Shown here piece by piece: positions 16,083 to 24,841 of a DNA stretch of 64,000 bases. The position numbers and the translations under genes were made by a program. This stretch comes from Burkholderia sp. S171 (GTDB lineage Bacteria; Pseudomonadota; Gammaproteobacteria; Burkholderiales; Burkholderiaceae): NCBI RefSeq assembly GCF_009766085.1, contig NZ_LMUF01000047.1, forward strand, positions 1 through 64,000, read 5' to 3'. Each line of letters begins with the position of its first letter. Position 1 is the stretch's first letter. A model generated the notes under the pieces. That model had not been told where the DNA came from, ran no database searches, and saw only the letters and a list, made by a program, of their open reading frames with translations.

Positions 16083-18476
16083 TTAGTCACCGTACGGGAT
16101 CCAGATGTTTTTCACTTGCACAGCTTGACGCAGGAACGGCAGGCCTTCGCTTGAAGCATCGAACCAGTCGAACACGCGGCCGTAGTCAACGAACGTGCGC
16201 TTCAGATTGCCCACCGATTCGCGCTCTGTCAGCGTCGATAAATCCGCTCCGCCGAAGCACCACAATGCATCGACATCGTCATGTTTTGCCAGAGTCGATG
16301 CCAGCGCCCGACGCTCACCGGTGACAATGTTCAACGCGCCCGCAGGCACATCCGATGTCTCTACCACTTGGTAGAAATCGGTCGCCATCATCGGGCACGT
16401 TTCGCTCGGCACCGCGACTACGCGATTCCCCAGCGCAAGCGCCGGTGCAATCAACGAAATGAGTCCCAGCAGCGGCGCTTCGTCCGGGCACACCACGCCG
16501 ATCACGCCGAGGGGCTCATGCATCGCCAACGCGACGCCTCTTAGCGGCGGCGAATGCACCGCGCCATCGAACTTGTCGGCCCACGCGCCGTAGGTGAACA
16601 AACGCGTGATCGATGCTTCGACTTCACGCTCGGCCTCGGCCGCAGACACGCCGGTTCGCGCCACGAGTTGCTTCTTGAATTCGTCCGCTCGCGCCGACAG
16701 GTTTTCCGCGAGGTAATACAGCACCTGAGCGCGGTTATGGGTGCTGGCTTGCGACCACTTTTCAGCGCTGCGTGCAGCGGCTACGGCGTTACGTACGTCC
16801 TTGCGATTACCCTCGCCGACTTCACCAACGATCGCCCCCGACGGCGCATGCACAAGCCGCGAGTAACCGCTGTCCGGCCGAACCTGCTTGCCGCCGATAA
16901 ACAGCTTCGCGGTACGGTCGAGCGCGCTGACGTTATTCGTGTCGCCTTCAAAAGCGGAAGGCTGCGCAACTCGCTCGCCAGGCGCGGAGCGAACGGCCAG
17001 CTTAGTCCACGCACGCGGCTTCAGATACTCGTAAATCCCCTCGCGTCCGCCCTCACGCCCGAAGCCCGATTCGCGATACCCGCCGAAGCCGACACCGGCA
17101 TCGAAGAGATTGGTCGCGTTGATCCAGACCACGCCGCATTGCAGGCGCGGCGCGATATCCAGCGCACGACCAATCGTCTCGCTCCACACGCTCGCGGCCA
17201 GCCCATAGCGTGAATGATTCGCCAGCGCGACCGCTTCGTCAGGCGTGCGAAAGCTCATTGTCACCAGCACTGGCCCGAAGATTTCTTCTTGCGCGAGCGT
17301 GGACGCGGGTGCAACGTTCGTCACCAACGTGGGCGGATAAAACGCGCCTTGCTCCGGCATGCGCATGCCTTTGGGCTGATGAATCTCGCAGCCTTCCTGA
17401 ACACCGCGCTCGATGAGCGAACGAATGCGTTCAAGTTGCACCGTATCAACGATCGCGCCCAGATCGATGCCCTTGTCAAGCGACGTCCCGACGCGCAGCG
17501 TGTCCATGCGGCGTTTCAATTTATCGATAAAGCGCTTCTCCACGCCTTCCTGCACCAGCAGCCGCGAACCTGCGCAGCAGACCTGGCCCTGGTTGAACCA
17601 GATTGCATCGACGACACCTTCCACGGCGCTGTCGAGATCGGCGTCGTCGAATACGATGAACGGCGACTTGCCGCCGAGTTCAAGCGTGAGCGACTTACCC
17701 GAGCCGGCCGTGGCCACGCGAATCTGCCGGCCCACTTCCGTCGATCCGGTGAACGCAATCTTCGCCACGCGCGGATGGTCGACCAGCGCAGCGCCGGTGC
17801 GACCGTCGCCGGTGACTACGTTCAGCACACCTTTGGGCAAGCCTGCACGCGCTGCCAGTTCAGCGAACAACAGCGCGGTCAGCGGGGTGTATTCGGCGGG
17901 CTTCAACACCACGCAATTACCCAGCGCGAGCGCCGGTGCGATCTTCCACGAGAGCATCAGCAGCGGGAAATTCCAAGGCACGATCTGGCCGATCACCCCC
18001 AGCGGCGCCCAGTCTGTGAACTCGCGATCCTGCAACTGCGCCCAGCCCGCGTGATGCAGGAAGTGCCGCGCCACAAGCGGGATATCGATGTCACGCGACT
18101 CGCGGATCGGCTTGCCGTTATCCAGCGATTCGAGCACGGAAAACAAGCGTGCATGCCGCTGCACCATGCGCGAAAGCGCATACAAATGCCGTGCGCGACC
18201 CGCACCGCCCAGCGCTTGCCACGCGGGCAACGCACGATGCGCGGCGTCGACCGCTGCGTCGATATCCGCCTGATCGCCCTGCGCGATGCTCGCGATCACG
18301 CGCCCGGTCGCGGGTTCCAGCGAGTCGAATTGCTCACCCGCCAGAGGCGCGCGAAAAGCGCCATCGATGAAATGACCAAAGCCGGTCGCGTGTTGATCCA
18401 GCCAGGCGCGCGCGGCGCCGTCGTCTTCCGGTGCAGGTCCGTAATCCATCGAGTTGAAGTAGTCGGCTACGCTCAT
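16083..18476 (-). CDS. ALDH16-type two-domain aldehyde dehydrogenase
   Basis: A 797-residue protein, far longer than a normal aldehyde dehydrogenase (about 490). Residues 25-505 form a complete catalytic domain: PWNFPLLM near 167, FTGSTEVG near 242, general base Glu266 in ELGGKSP and nucleophile Cys300 in FNQGQVCCAG. Residues about 535-797 are a second, shortened ALDH-like domain that lacks both the ELGGK and the cysteine motif, as in ALDH16 proteins. Acetaldehyde from DeoC is the obvious substrate, giving acetate. The ATG at 18476 was chosen; the open frame to 18644 runs into deoC. Confidence 0.92.
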   Translation of the reverse strand: MSVADYFNSMDYGPAPEDDGAARAWLDQHATGFGHFIDGAFRAPLAGEQFDSLEPATGRVIASIAQGDQADIDAAVDAAHRALPAWQALGGAGRARHLYALSRMVQRHARLFSVLESLDNGKPIRESRDIDIPLVARHFLHHAGWAQLQDREFTDWAPLGVIGQIVPWNFPLLMLSWKIAPALALGNCVVLKPAEYTPLTALLFAELAARAGLPKGVLNVVTGDGRTGAALVDHPRVAKIAFTGSTEVGRQIRVATAGSGKSLTLELGGKSPFIVFDDADLDSAVEGVVDAIWFNQGQVCCAGSRLLVQEGVEKRFIDKLKRRMDTLRVGTSLDKGIDLGAIVDTVQLERIRSLIERGVQEGCEIHQPKGMRMPEQGAFYPPTLVTNVAPASTLAQEEIFGPVLVTMSFRTPDEAVALANHSRYGLAASVWSETIGRALDIAPRLQCGVVWINATNLFDAGVGFGGYRESGFGREGGREGIYEYLKPRAWTKLAVRSAPGERVAQPSAFEGDTNNVSALDRTAKLFIGGKQVRPDSGYSRLVHAPSGAIVGEVGEGNRKDVRNAVAAARSAEKWSQASTHNRAQVLYYLAENLSARADEFKKQLVARTGVSAAEAEREVEASITRLFTYGAWADKFDGAVHSPPLRGVALAMHEPLGVIGVVCPDEAPLLGLISLIAPALALGNRVVAVPSETCPMMATDFYQVVETSDVPAGALNIVTGERRALASTLAKHDDVDALWCFGGADLSTLTERESVGNLKRTFVDYGRVFDWFDASSEGLPFLRQAVQVKNIWIPYGD

Positions 18477-18523
18477 GGGGAGCTCGTGTAAGAGATGATG
18501 CTGTGCTGACTTAGGTAGCCAGA

Positions 18524-19567
18524 TCAAGCAACCGGATGTCGATGGAAAGCCGAATAGCGGCCGGTGACGTGATGCTCGAGTTGCCGTTCGATATCGGCGA
18601 GCAGACTCGATGCGCCAATGCGGAACAACTCGGGTTCGAGCCACTCGCGGCCGAGCTCTTCCTTCATCAGGATCTGGTATTCGAGCACCGACTTGGCGGT
18701 GGACACGCCGCCCGCTGGTTTGAAGCCGATCATCACGCCGGTCCGTTCAAGGTAGTCGCGAATCATGCGCACCATCACGAGCGAGACGTCGAGCGTGGCG
18801 TTGACGCCTTCCTTGCCGGTGGACGTCTTGATGAAATCGGCACCGGCCATCATGCAGACCATGGACGCCTTGGCGATATTCGAGAGCGTGCGGATGTCGC
18901 CGGTGGCAAGAATCGCTTTGATATGCGCCGCGCCGCACGCCGCGCGAAAGTCGCGCATTTCGTCGTAGAGCGCTTGCCAGTTGCCGGTGAGCACATGTTC
19001 ACGCGTGACGACGATATCGATTTCCGCCGCGCCGTCTTTCACCGACGCCTCGATCTCCTTCAACTTCAGCGGATGCGGGATCAGGCCGGCGGGAAAGCCG
19101 GTAGAAACGGCCGCGACCGGGATGCCGCTACCGGCAAGCGCTGCAACTGCTGTGCCGACGAAGCGGTGATACACGCACACCGCGCCAGTCTTGATGGAGC
19201 CGGGCGGCATGCCGAGCGACTCGAGCAGGTCGTCGCGAATCGGACGACGTGCTTTGGCGCAGAGGCGCTCGACGCGGGCGGCGGTATCGTCGCCGTTGAG
19301 AGTGGTCAGGTCGATGCAAGTGACGGCTTTGAGCAGCCAGGCGGCTTGGGCATCTTTTTTAACGGCGCGGCGCGTGCCTAGCGTACTGATTCGCCGGGCG
19401 ACTGCTGACTGGTTGACCCGCAGGCTGTCTAGCCAAGAGAGGTCCAGCGGCACGCCAGGATTGCGTTGCTGCTGCTCAGGATGGAAGAGCGGTTTGCCGC
19501 GCAATGGGACAACAGGTTGGGAAGCAACATCGAGCATGAGCATGGCCGGTTGTGCAGCGCACAACAT
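18524..19567 (-). CDS. deoC: Deoxyribose-phosphate aldolase
   Basis: A 347-residue DERA of the longer, eukaryote-like class. Schiff-base Lys247 lies in ADFIKTSTGK, the proton-relay Lys283 in GFKPAGG, and the aspartate in AEIDIVV (residue 184). It splits 2-deoxyribose-5-phosphate into glyceraldehyde-3-phosphate and acetaldehyde. It is the first gene of the eight-gene operon and lies under the palindromic operator at 19604. ATG codons at 19567, 19543 and 19537 are all possible starts; the first residues are not conserved. Confidence 0.95.
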   Translation of the reverse strand: MLCAAQPAMLMLDVASQPVVPLRGKPLFHPEQQQRNPGVPLDLSWLDSLRVNQSAVARRISTLGTRRAVKKDAQAAWLLKAVTCIDLTTLNGDDTAARVERLCAKARRPIRDDLLESLGMPPGSIKTGAVCVYHRFVGTAVAALAGSGIPVAAVSTGFPAGLIPHPLKLKEIEASVKDGAAEIDIVVTREHVLTGNWQALYDEMRDFRAACGAAHIKAILATGDIRTLSNIAKASMVCMMAGADFIKTSTGKEGVNATLDVSLVMVRMIRDYLERTGVMIGFKPAGGVSTAKSVLEYQILMKEELGREWLEPELFRIGASSLLADIERQLEHHVTGRYSAFHRHPVA

Positions 19568-19581
19568 TTTCCGGTTAATCG

Positions 19582-19597
19582 ATGCATTATTCTAACA
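19582..19597 (-). promoter_or_regulatory. Second DeoR-like half-site near deoC start
   Basis: Read on the minus strand this is TGTTAGAATAATGCAT. The first nine bases equal the left half of the E. coli DeoR operator (TGTTAGAAT). The right half is degenerate. It lies 22 bp, about two helical turns, downstream of the perfect-arm site at 19604-19619. Confidence 0.5.
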
Positions 19598-19603
19598 CCT
19601 TGT

Positions 19604-19619
19604 TGTTACGATTATAACA
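19604..19619 (-). promoter_or_regulatory. Palindromic DeoR operator of the deoC operon
   Basis: On the minus strand the 16 bases are TGTTATAATCGTAACA: TGTTA and TAACA arms around six bases. E. coli DeoR binds the 16-bp TGTTAGAATTCTAACA, with the same arms and spacing. It lies 37 bp before the first deoC ATG and just downstream of a TATAAT (minus strand 19631-19626), a position suited to repression. Confidence 0.7.
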
Positions 19620-19762
19620 TTCGGGATTATACCGAGAGAGGTCGTTCGTAGCTGAACGCTGCGTCCAAATCTGTAGCCTTTTAATCTCCACGGTTAGAAT
19701 TGACCCCTAAGCACCAATCGCCGGAAGAATGCGTAGGCGACACCGCGGTCAAGGAGAACCCG

Positions 19763-21316
19763 ATGGATGCATTGCCACCCGAAGAAACGATCCGCAGTGC
19801 CGTCGACCGGTCCGTAAGCCGCTTGCGCATGCAACACGAGATCGCCGTGCAATTCGCGACGTCCGTGCTGCGCGTACACAGCGCCAACGTGCTCCTCGAT
19901 GAAGCCTGCAAAGCCGTATCGGCTGGACTGCACTCACGCTTCGCCAAGGTGCTGCGCTATCAACCCGAAAGCGAAACCTTCGTGCTGGAAGCGGGCGTTG
20001 GCTGGGACGCGGCAGACATTGGCACCACGGAACTCGGCGCCGACGACGCCAGTCCCGCCGGCCACGCATTCGTCAGCGGACGCCCGGTGTTATCGAATCA
20101 CCTGGGCACCGAGCATCGCTTCCGCACGCCCGATCTGCTGGCGCGGCACGGCATCAAGCGCGCCATCAACGTCCCCATTCGCGGCATTCCCGAAACCTTC
20201 GGCGTGCTCGAAGCCGATAGCTCCGACGACGAAGACTTCAGCGAAACCGACATCGTTTTCCTGGAAGCGATCGCGAACGTCATCTCCATGAGCCGCGAAC
20301 GGCTGGCCGCGGAATCGCAAACCGGCGCCGACGAACTGTTCTCCACCAGCGTGCTGAACGCGAGCACCGACTGCATCCAGGTGCTGTCGCTGGATGGTGG
20401 TATCGAATTCATGAACGACAACGGCCTAGCCGCGCTGAGCATCGACGACTTCGCGGAGGTCGGCGGGACAACGTGCGCCGACCTGTGGCCCGACGATCAA
20501 CGCCTGAAAGTCCAGCAGGCATTGGCAAAATCTGCGGCGGGTGAACCGGTCCGGTTCGAAGGTCCCTGCCCGACCCGCAGCGGCGATGCCCGCTGGTGGG
20601 ATGTATCGGTGGCACCTATTCTCGATACCGATGAGCGCGTGAAGCGCATCGTGCTGACCATGCGCGATGTCACCGAGCGGCACGAGAACGAGGAAAAACT
20701 CGCCGCGCTGGTAACGAGCCAGGAGACGTTGCTTGGCAATTCGGCGCTGATGATGAAAGAGGTCCATCACCGGGTTCGCAACAGTCTTCAGCTTGTGCAG
20801 ACGCTGCTCGCGCTCCAGGCGAATCTTGCCGGCGATAAATCCGTTGCCACGCATTTGCAGGCGGCAGCCACGCGCGTGCGCACGGTGGGTTCGGTGCATC
20901 ACCGGCTCTATCAGGACGATGGCGCGGAAGCCACGGACGCCACCAGTTACTTGCGTGGCTTGACGGCCGATCTGGCTGAACTGGCGGCGGGGCGAGAGGT
21001 ATCGCTGGAAGGAGAGTCGATCGTGCTGCCCGCCGCGCGGCTCGCGCCGCTCGGGCTGGTGACGGCGGAGCTTGTAACCAACGCGCTCAAGTACGGACGC
21101 GGGACGGTGCGCGTGAAGCTGGAACGTTCCGACAATGCCGTGCTGCTGACCGTGGAGGACGAGGGAGACGGCTTTCCCATCGACTTCCCGAAACCGCAGG
21201 GTACGGGGCTTGGCATGCGGCTTGTGACTACGTATGCCGGCAAGGGCGCAGGCTCGGTGACCGTCGACAGGTCGGTGCCGTTCAGCCGGATTGTGGTGCG
21301 GTTTCCGGCGGGGTGA
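19763..21316 (+). CDS. GAF-PAS sensor histidine kinase, HisKA_2 type
   Basis: A 517-residue soluble sensor kinase with no membrane segment. GAF domain about residues 30-190, PAS about 205-325, then a HisKA_2 phosphoacceptor helix MKEVHHRVRNSLQLVQTLL (about 330-348, phosphorylated His in VHHR) and a HATPase_c with LVTAELVTNALKYG and DEGDGFP plus GTGLGMRL. This class includes many stress- and light-responsive kinases. The ATG at 19763 has AAGGAG six bases upstream; a TTG at 19700 in frame is less likely. No response regulator is adjacent, so the partner is unknown. It diverges from deoC. Confidence 0.92.
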   Translation: MDALPPEETIRSAVDRSVSRLRMQHEIAVQFATSVLRVHSANVLLDEACKAVSAGLHSRFAKVLRYQPESETFVLEAGVGWDAADIGTTELGADDASPAGHAFVSGRPVLSNHLGTEHRFRTPDLLARHGIKRAINVPIRGIPETFGVLEADSSDDEDFSETDIVFLEAIANVISMSRERLAAESQTGADELFSTSVLNASTDCIQVLSLDGGIEFMNDNGLAALSIDDFAEVGGTTCADLWPDDQRLKVQQALAKSAAGEPVRFEGPCPTRSGDARWWDVSVAPILDTDERVKRIVLTMRDVTERHENEEKLAALVTSQETLLGNSALMMKEVHHRVRNSLQLVQTLLALQANLAGDKSVATHLQAAATRVRTVGSVHHRLYQDDGAEATDATSYLRGLTADLAELAAGREVSLEGESIVLPAARLAPLGLVTAELVTNALKYGRGTVRVKLERSDNAVLLTVEDEGDGFPIDFPKPQGTGLGMRLVTTYAGKGAGSVTVDRSVPFSRIVVRFPAG

Positions 21317-21358
21317 GTGCGCTTGCGCAAGGCTCTCCCTCTTGAAAGTGCGGCCCCC

Positions 21359-22507
21359 TTACACCACCTTCTTTTCCCGCAACCTCCCAATCAACTCGCC
21401 CGGCACGTTCCAGTCCCGCAGGATCGTGTCTGTATCCTGCCCTGGACTCGAGGGCGGTGAACTCACCTCCGGCACCGTGCGGCTAAAGCGCGGCGCCGGA
21501 GCCGGTTGCGTCACCCCGTCCACGTTAATAAACGTCCCACGCGTCCGGTTATGCGCATGCTCCGGCGCCTCATCCATATCGAGCACGGGCGCAAAGCAGA
21601 CATCCGTGCCTTCCATCAACTCGCACCACGCCTGTCGCGGTTTTGTCGCGAACACGGCCGCTATTTTCGTCTTCAGCGACGGCCATTGCGCGCGGTCCAT
21701 CTGGCTGTCAAAAGCTACATCGTCGATATCGCAGAGCTTCAACAGCAACGCATAGAACTGCGGTTCGATCGCCCCAACCGACACGAATTTGCCATCCGCG
21801 CAGGCGTAGGTAGTGTAGAAATGCGCGCCGCCGGCAAGCATGCTCGAGCCTCGCTCGCCCGCCCACGCACCAAACGCCTTGTAACCGTAGATCATCGCGC
21901 CCAGGAGCGCGGAGCCTTCGACCATCGCGGCATCGATCACCTGGCCCTTGCCCGACCCGCGCGCTTCCAGCAGCGCGCACAACACGCCGAACGCGAGCAT
22001 CATGCCGCCACCGCCAAAGTCACCGACCAGATTCAGCGGCGGCACCGGCGGCGCATCGCTGCGGCCAATCTCGTGCAGCATCCCGCTCATCGCGATGTAA
22101 TTCAGATCGTGCCCTGCCGTCTTGGCCAGCGGACCATCCTGCCCCCAACCCGTGACACGGCCGTACACAAGCTTCGAATTGCGTTCCAGGCACACGTCCG
22201 GCCCGAGGCCAAGCCGTTCCATCACACCAGGGCGAAAACCTTCGATCAGCGCATCGGCCTGAGCAACAAGATGCAGCGCCAGCTCGCGTCCTTCCGGTTG
22301 CTTGAGATCCAGCGCGAGCGAGCGGCGTCCACGCGCCATCACATCGAATCTCGTGCCTTGCATGGGATACGGCGTAGCGCCGCCAGTCGGCTGACGATCT
22401 ATGCGGATCACTTCCGCCCCCATGTCGGCGAGCATCATGGCGGCGAACGGACACGGCCCGAGCCCGACCATCTCGACCACGCGAATCCCCTTGAGCGGCC
22501 CGCTCAT
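21359..22507 (-). CDS. CaiB/BaiF family protein, alpha-methylacyl-CoA racemase-like
   Basis: A 382-residue class III CoA-transferase-fold protein. The N-terminus [22 protein letters not shown] and the following [17 protein letters not shown] are typical of alpha-methylacyl-CoA racemases rather than of formyl-CoA transferases. It probably inverts the 2-methyl centre of branched acyl-CoA esters before beta-oxidation. The ATG at 22507 was preferred to an upstream start at 22531 that adds eight atypical residues. It is a single gene, convergent with the sensor kinase at 42 bp. Confidence 0.88.
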   Translation of the reverse strand: MSGPLKGIRVVEMVGLGPCPFAAMMLADMGAEVIRIDRQPTGGATPYPMQGTRFDVMARGRRSLALDLKQPEGRELALHLVAQADALIEGFRPGVMERLGLGPDVCLERNSKLVYGRVTGWGQDGPLAKTAGHDLNYIAMSGMLHEIGRSDAPPVPPLNLVGDFGGGGMMLAFGVLCALLEARGSGKGQVIDAAMVEGSALLGAMIYGYKAFGAWAGERGSSMLAGGAHFYTTYACADGKFVSVGAIEPQFYALLLKLCDIDDVAFDSQMDRAQWPSLKTKIAAVFATKPRQAWCELMEGTDVCFAPVLDMDEAPEHAHNRTRGTFINVDGVTQPAPAPRFSRTVPEVSSPPSSPGQDTDTILRDWNVPGELIGRLREKKVV

Positions 22508-22848
22508 CGCGACGTCCCACGCGATAAACAATCCCGGCTCGGCGACAGATAAATTGCGGGAGACTTCATATAGGTTTCCCTAACGGAAAGGTTGTTCGAA
22601 ACCAGCGTTTCTCTTATGCACCTGAATTCCCGATGCTCTTCGATTCGGGAAACTTTACACCTCCCCGGTCATCAGCCGACAAGCTCCTTCACCTTACGTT
22701 TAATACTGAGCCCTCGCCTCAATGTCCCCATTTATCTTTTCTAGCCGGGTACCATTGAATAGAATTGAATTGCAATGAATTGACTCGAATGCTGCTCCTG
22801 CAGCACGAAGACCAGGCGGTCCGCGATCATGTCCATGGGAGTCTGCTA
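22508..22848. other. Divergent intergenic region with inverted repeat
   Basis: About 340 bp without a gene between the racemase and a secreted protein. TTCCCGA (22627-22633) and TCGGGAA (22645-22651) form a 7-bp inverted repeat with an 11-base spacer, possibly an operator or small hairpin. At 22754-22790 there are several GAATT/GAATG-like short repeats of irregular spacing. No RNA gene is recognised. Confidence 0.4.
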
Positions 22849-23652
22849 ATGCGTCTTCAGAACTTCAAGCAAGCGAGCGTAGGCGCCGCTTGCGCGCTTC
22901 TTTGCCTGTGTGTGACTGCGCACGCTCAAACCGCCAGCAGCGCGGTCGCTACGCCCGCACAGACAAAGGACGTTACGCCAGTCGGCATTGTAGTGACGCC
23001 CGGTTTCCCCGGCGATGATCCAGCCGCCGTCAGGGACGCGCTGGCGCGCAAATTTACCGATAGCAAGACGCTCTCGTTCACGCATCGAGTAGAAGATTTG
23101 ATTGGCGATGCTTTGCCGAAGACGCTGCACGACGCCGCATTGATGGACGCCAAGCTAAGCCGCGACCTGGCGTTCGTGGTGCCCGCACCGTATGGAATCC
23201 GCTATCGATCGAAGGTTCGCGTGATGACGGTAGACGTGGATCTGTCGGACAGCGATCACCCCTACGCGATCGTCCTCAAAAGGACCATCACCGGGCCCCG
23301 TGGCCGAAAGCTCGTGGTCGCGGCCGAAGCGAAATCGAAGGGCTATATACAGAACATCGATATCATCGAACTGGATCCCGTCAACAAGCACAACAAGACG
23401 ACAGTACATGGGCGCTTCGTGCTCTCGCCGGACGCGTTCTCCCAAGAAGACGGCGATCTCGCGCTCGTGTTGATCTGTCGCGTGGTGCCGCCTTATCTGA
23501 CGATGACCAAGGACCATACCGACCCGAGCAACGAAGAGCCTACCGACATCACCACACGCACGGCAACGCTGCACGCGAACGTCGGCGATATCTGGCTGAT
23601 CAACCGCGAAAAGGGCATCGTGCTGGCGAAGGGACTGCATTTGGTGAAATAG
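22849..23652 (+). CDS. Secreted protein of unknown function
   Basis: A 267-residue protein with a clear Sec signal (residues 1-27, hydrophobic ASVGAACALLCLCV, cleavage after AHA). The mature part is hydrophilic with alternating beta-like segments such as YRSKVRVMTVDVDLSD and HPYAIVLKRTITG, and no cysteines that suggest cofactor binding. I do not recognise a family. The ATG at 22849 follows GGGAG at a good distance; the frame is open from 22765 but those 28 residues would bury the signal peptide. It is a monocistronic gene and likely periplasmic. Confidence 0.75.
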   Translation: MRLQNFKQASVGAACALLCLCVTAHAQTASSAVATPAQTKDVTPVGIVVTPGFPGDDPAAVRDALARKFTDSKTLSFTHRVEDLIGDALPKTLHDAALMDAKLSRDLAFVVPAPYGIRYRSKVRVMTVDVDLSDSDHPYAIVLKRTITGPRGRKLVVAAEAKSKGYIQNIDIIELDPVNKHNKTTVHGRFVLSPDAFSQEDGDLALVLICRVVPPYLTMTKDHTDPSNEEPTDITTRTATLHANVGDIWLINREKGIVLAKGLHLVK

Positions 23653-23704
23653 CGCGGGCCTATTCATGTGAATCGCATGCGCCGGCTACCGCGCTGATTC
23701 TCAG

Positions 23705-24562
23705 CTAGCTCGACAGCAAGACTCCAAGCTGACCACGCAGCCGGTCAGTCGCTTGCGTCATCGGTGCACGAAGTTCCTGACGGATCACCCCCAAGACCTC
23801 AAGCGCACACTTCACGGGTGCCGGATTAGGCTCGGACACGAGTGCTTGTATCAACGGTACTAGCCGATGAAACCGCTCGCGCGCTTGATCAAGATGGCCT
23901 TCCTTGATGTCGTTATAAACCGCAACGAAGTCAGCCACGCGCACATGCGCACTCGCCGCGATTGCGCCGTGGCCGCCAAGACATAATGTGCTGAACATAT
24001 TCAGGTCCTCACCCGCGAGCACCGACAAACGTCCATCGAGGATCAACGCAAGCGTCGTTTCCAGCGACCCGGCGCAATCCTTGATTCCCTGAATGTTGGG
24101 ATGGGCGGCAAGCGTCAACAGGGTCGCGAGGTCCAGTCGCACGCCTGTTCTATAGGGAATGTCGTAGACAATCAGAGGAACCGTGCTGATATCGGCGAGG
24201 GTGGTGAAGTGGCTCGTCAAGCCAGCCTGCGAGGGCCGCACATAGTAAGGCGCAGGGACAAGCAAACCGGAAATCGGAAGCTCGTTCAAGCGAAGAGCGC
24301 GCTCGCGAAGCTCCGCTGAGTTGTTTCCAGCCAGCCCTACCACGACCGGAAGATCCTTCGTCTCATCCAGGATGGTCGCCAGCACCTGTGCCTGCTCAGC
24401 GTGATCGAGCGACGACGGCTCGCCCGTGGTTCCCAATGCAACAAACCCTGTCACCTTGGCATCAATGTAAGACCTGACCAGGTTTCGCAGCGCGTCGTGA
24501 TCGATACGTCCGTTTGAAAACGGCGTGACCAGCGGAATCCAGATACCAGAAAAAATCGACAT
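23705..24562 (-). CDS. Dihydrodipicolinate synthase-family aldolase
   Basis: A 285-residue DapA/NAL-superfamily protein. Schiff-base Lys161 (QGIKDCAG), Tyr133 (IVYDIPYRTG), Tyr107, the GTTGE loop at 44-48 and Arg138 all fall at E. coli DapA positions. The arginine that binds the aspartate-semialdehyde carboxylate argues for true 4-hydroxy-tetrahydrodipicolinate synthase chemistry, although paralogues with other keto-acid substrates are common. It stands alone, 280 bp from an EamA gene on the same strand, with a long inverted-repeat element ending 24 bp before its start. Confidence 0.88.
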   Translation of the reverse strand: MSIFSGIWIPLVTPFSNGRIDHDALRNLVRSYIDAKVTGFVALGTTGEPSSLDHAEQAQVLATILDETKDLPVVVGLAGNNSAELRERALRLNELPISGLLVPAPYYVRPSQAGLTSHFTTLADISTVPLIVYDIPYRTGVRLDLATLLTLAAHPNIQGIKDCAGSLETTLALILDGRLSVLAGEDLNMFSTLCLGGHGAIAASAHVRVADFVAVYNDIKEGHLDQARERFHRLVPLIQALVSEPNPAPVKCALEVLGVIRQELRAPMTQATDRLRGQLGVLLSS

Positions 24563-24586
24563 TCCATACTCTCCTGTTTGACCGAT

Positions 24587-24690
24587 AAAAACCGTCAGGG
24601 CATCAGAGAACAGGGATGGAAATCGAGTGACCGCATCTGTTCCGTCGCACCTGACGGAACAGCGCTCCGGTCAGATGAGCGACGGTTTTT
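24587..24690 (-). ncRNA. Candidate structured leader or bidirectional terminator before dapA-like gene
   Basis: Three nested inverted repeats are visible. The outer stem is AAAAACCGTC (24587-24596) with GACGGTTTTT (24681-24690). The middle is TGACCG (24628-24633) with CGGTCA (24668-24673). The inner hairpin is CTGTTCCGTC (24637-24646) with GACGGAACAG (24653-24662) and a six-base loop. Read on the minus strand, it ends with a U-run 24 bases before the DapA start codon. It may be a cis-regulatory RNA, or the terminator of the upstream EamA gene. I cannot match it to a known riboswitch class. Confidence 0.5.
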
Positions 24691-24841
24691 TGCCTTTGGA
24701 ATTTGCGGACGCGAGTGGTCGGATCACGTTGAAGTGATCTCGGGCAATGCACGCAGAAATGTGATGCGAGTTCATAACGGATAGTTGCCGTAACAGCTTG
24801 CTGGATGTGCTTGTTGATCGAGAAAAACGCTTGCTAATCGG

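Noticed and set aside
17214-18491. 425-codon plus-strand open frame opposite the ALDH16 gene
   Set aside because: Composition typical of a reverse-strand shadow and no recognisable motif.
24587-24690. Known lysine riboswitch upstream of dapA-like gene
   Set aside because: Only about 104 bases with a simple nested stem; the five-helix lysine riboswitch core is not seen.
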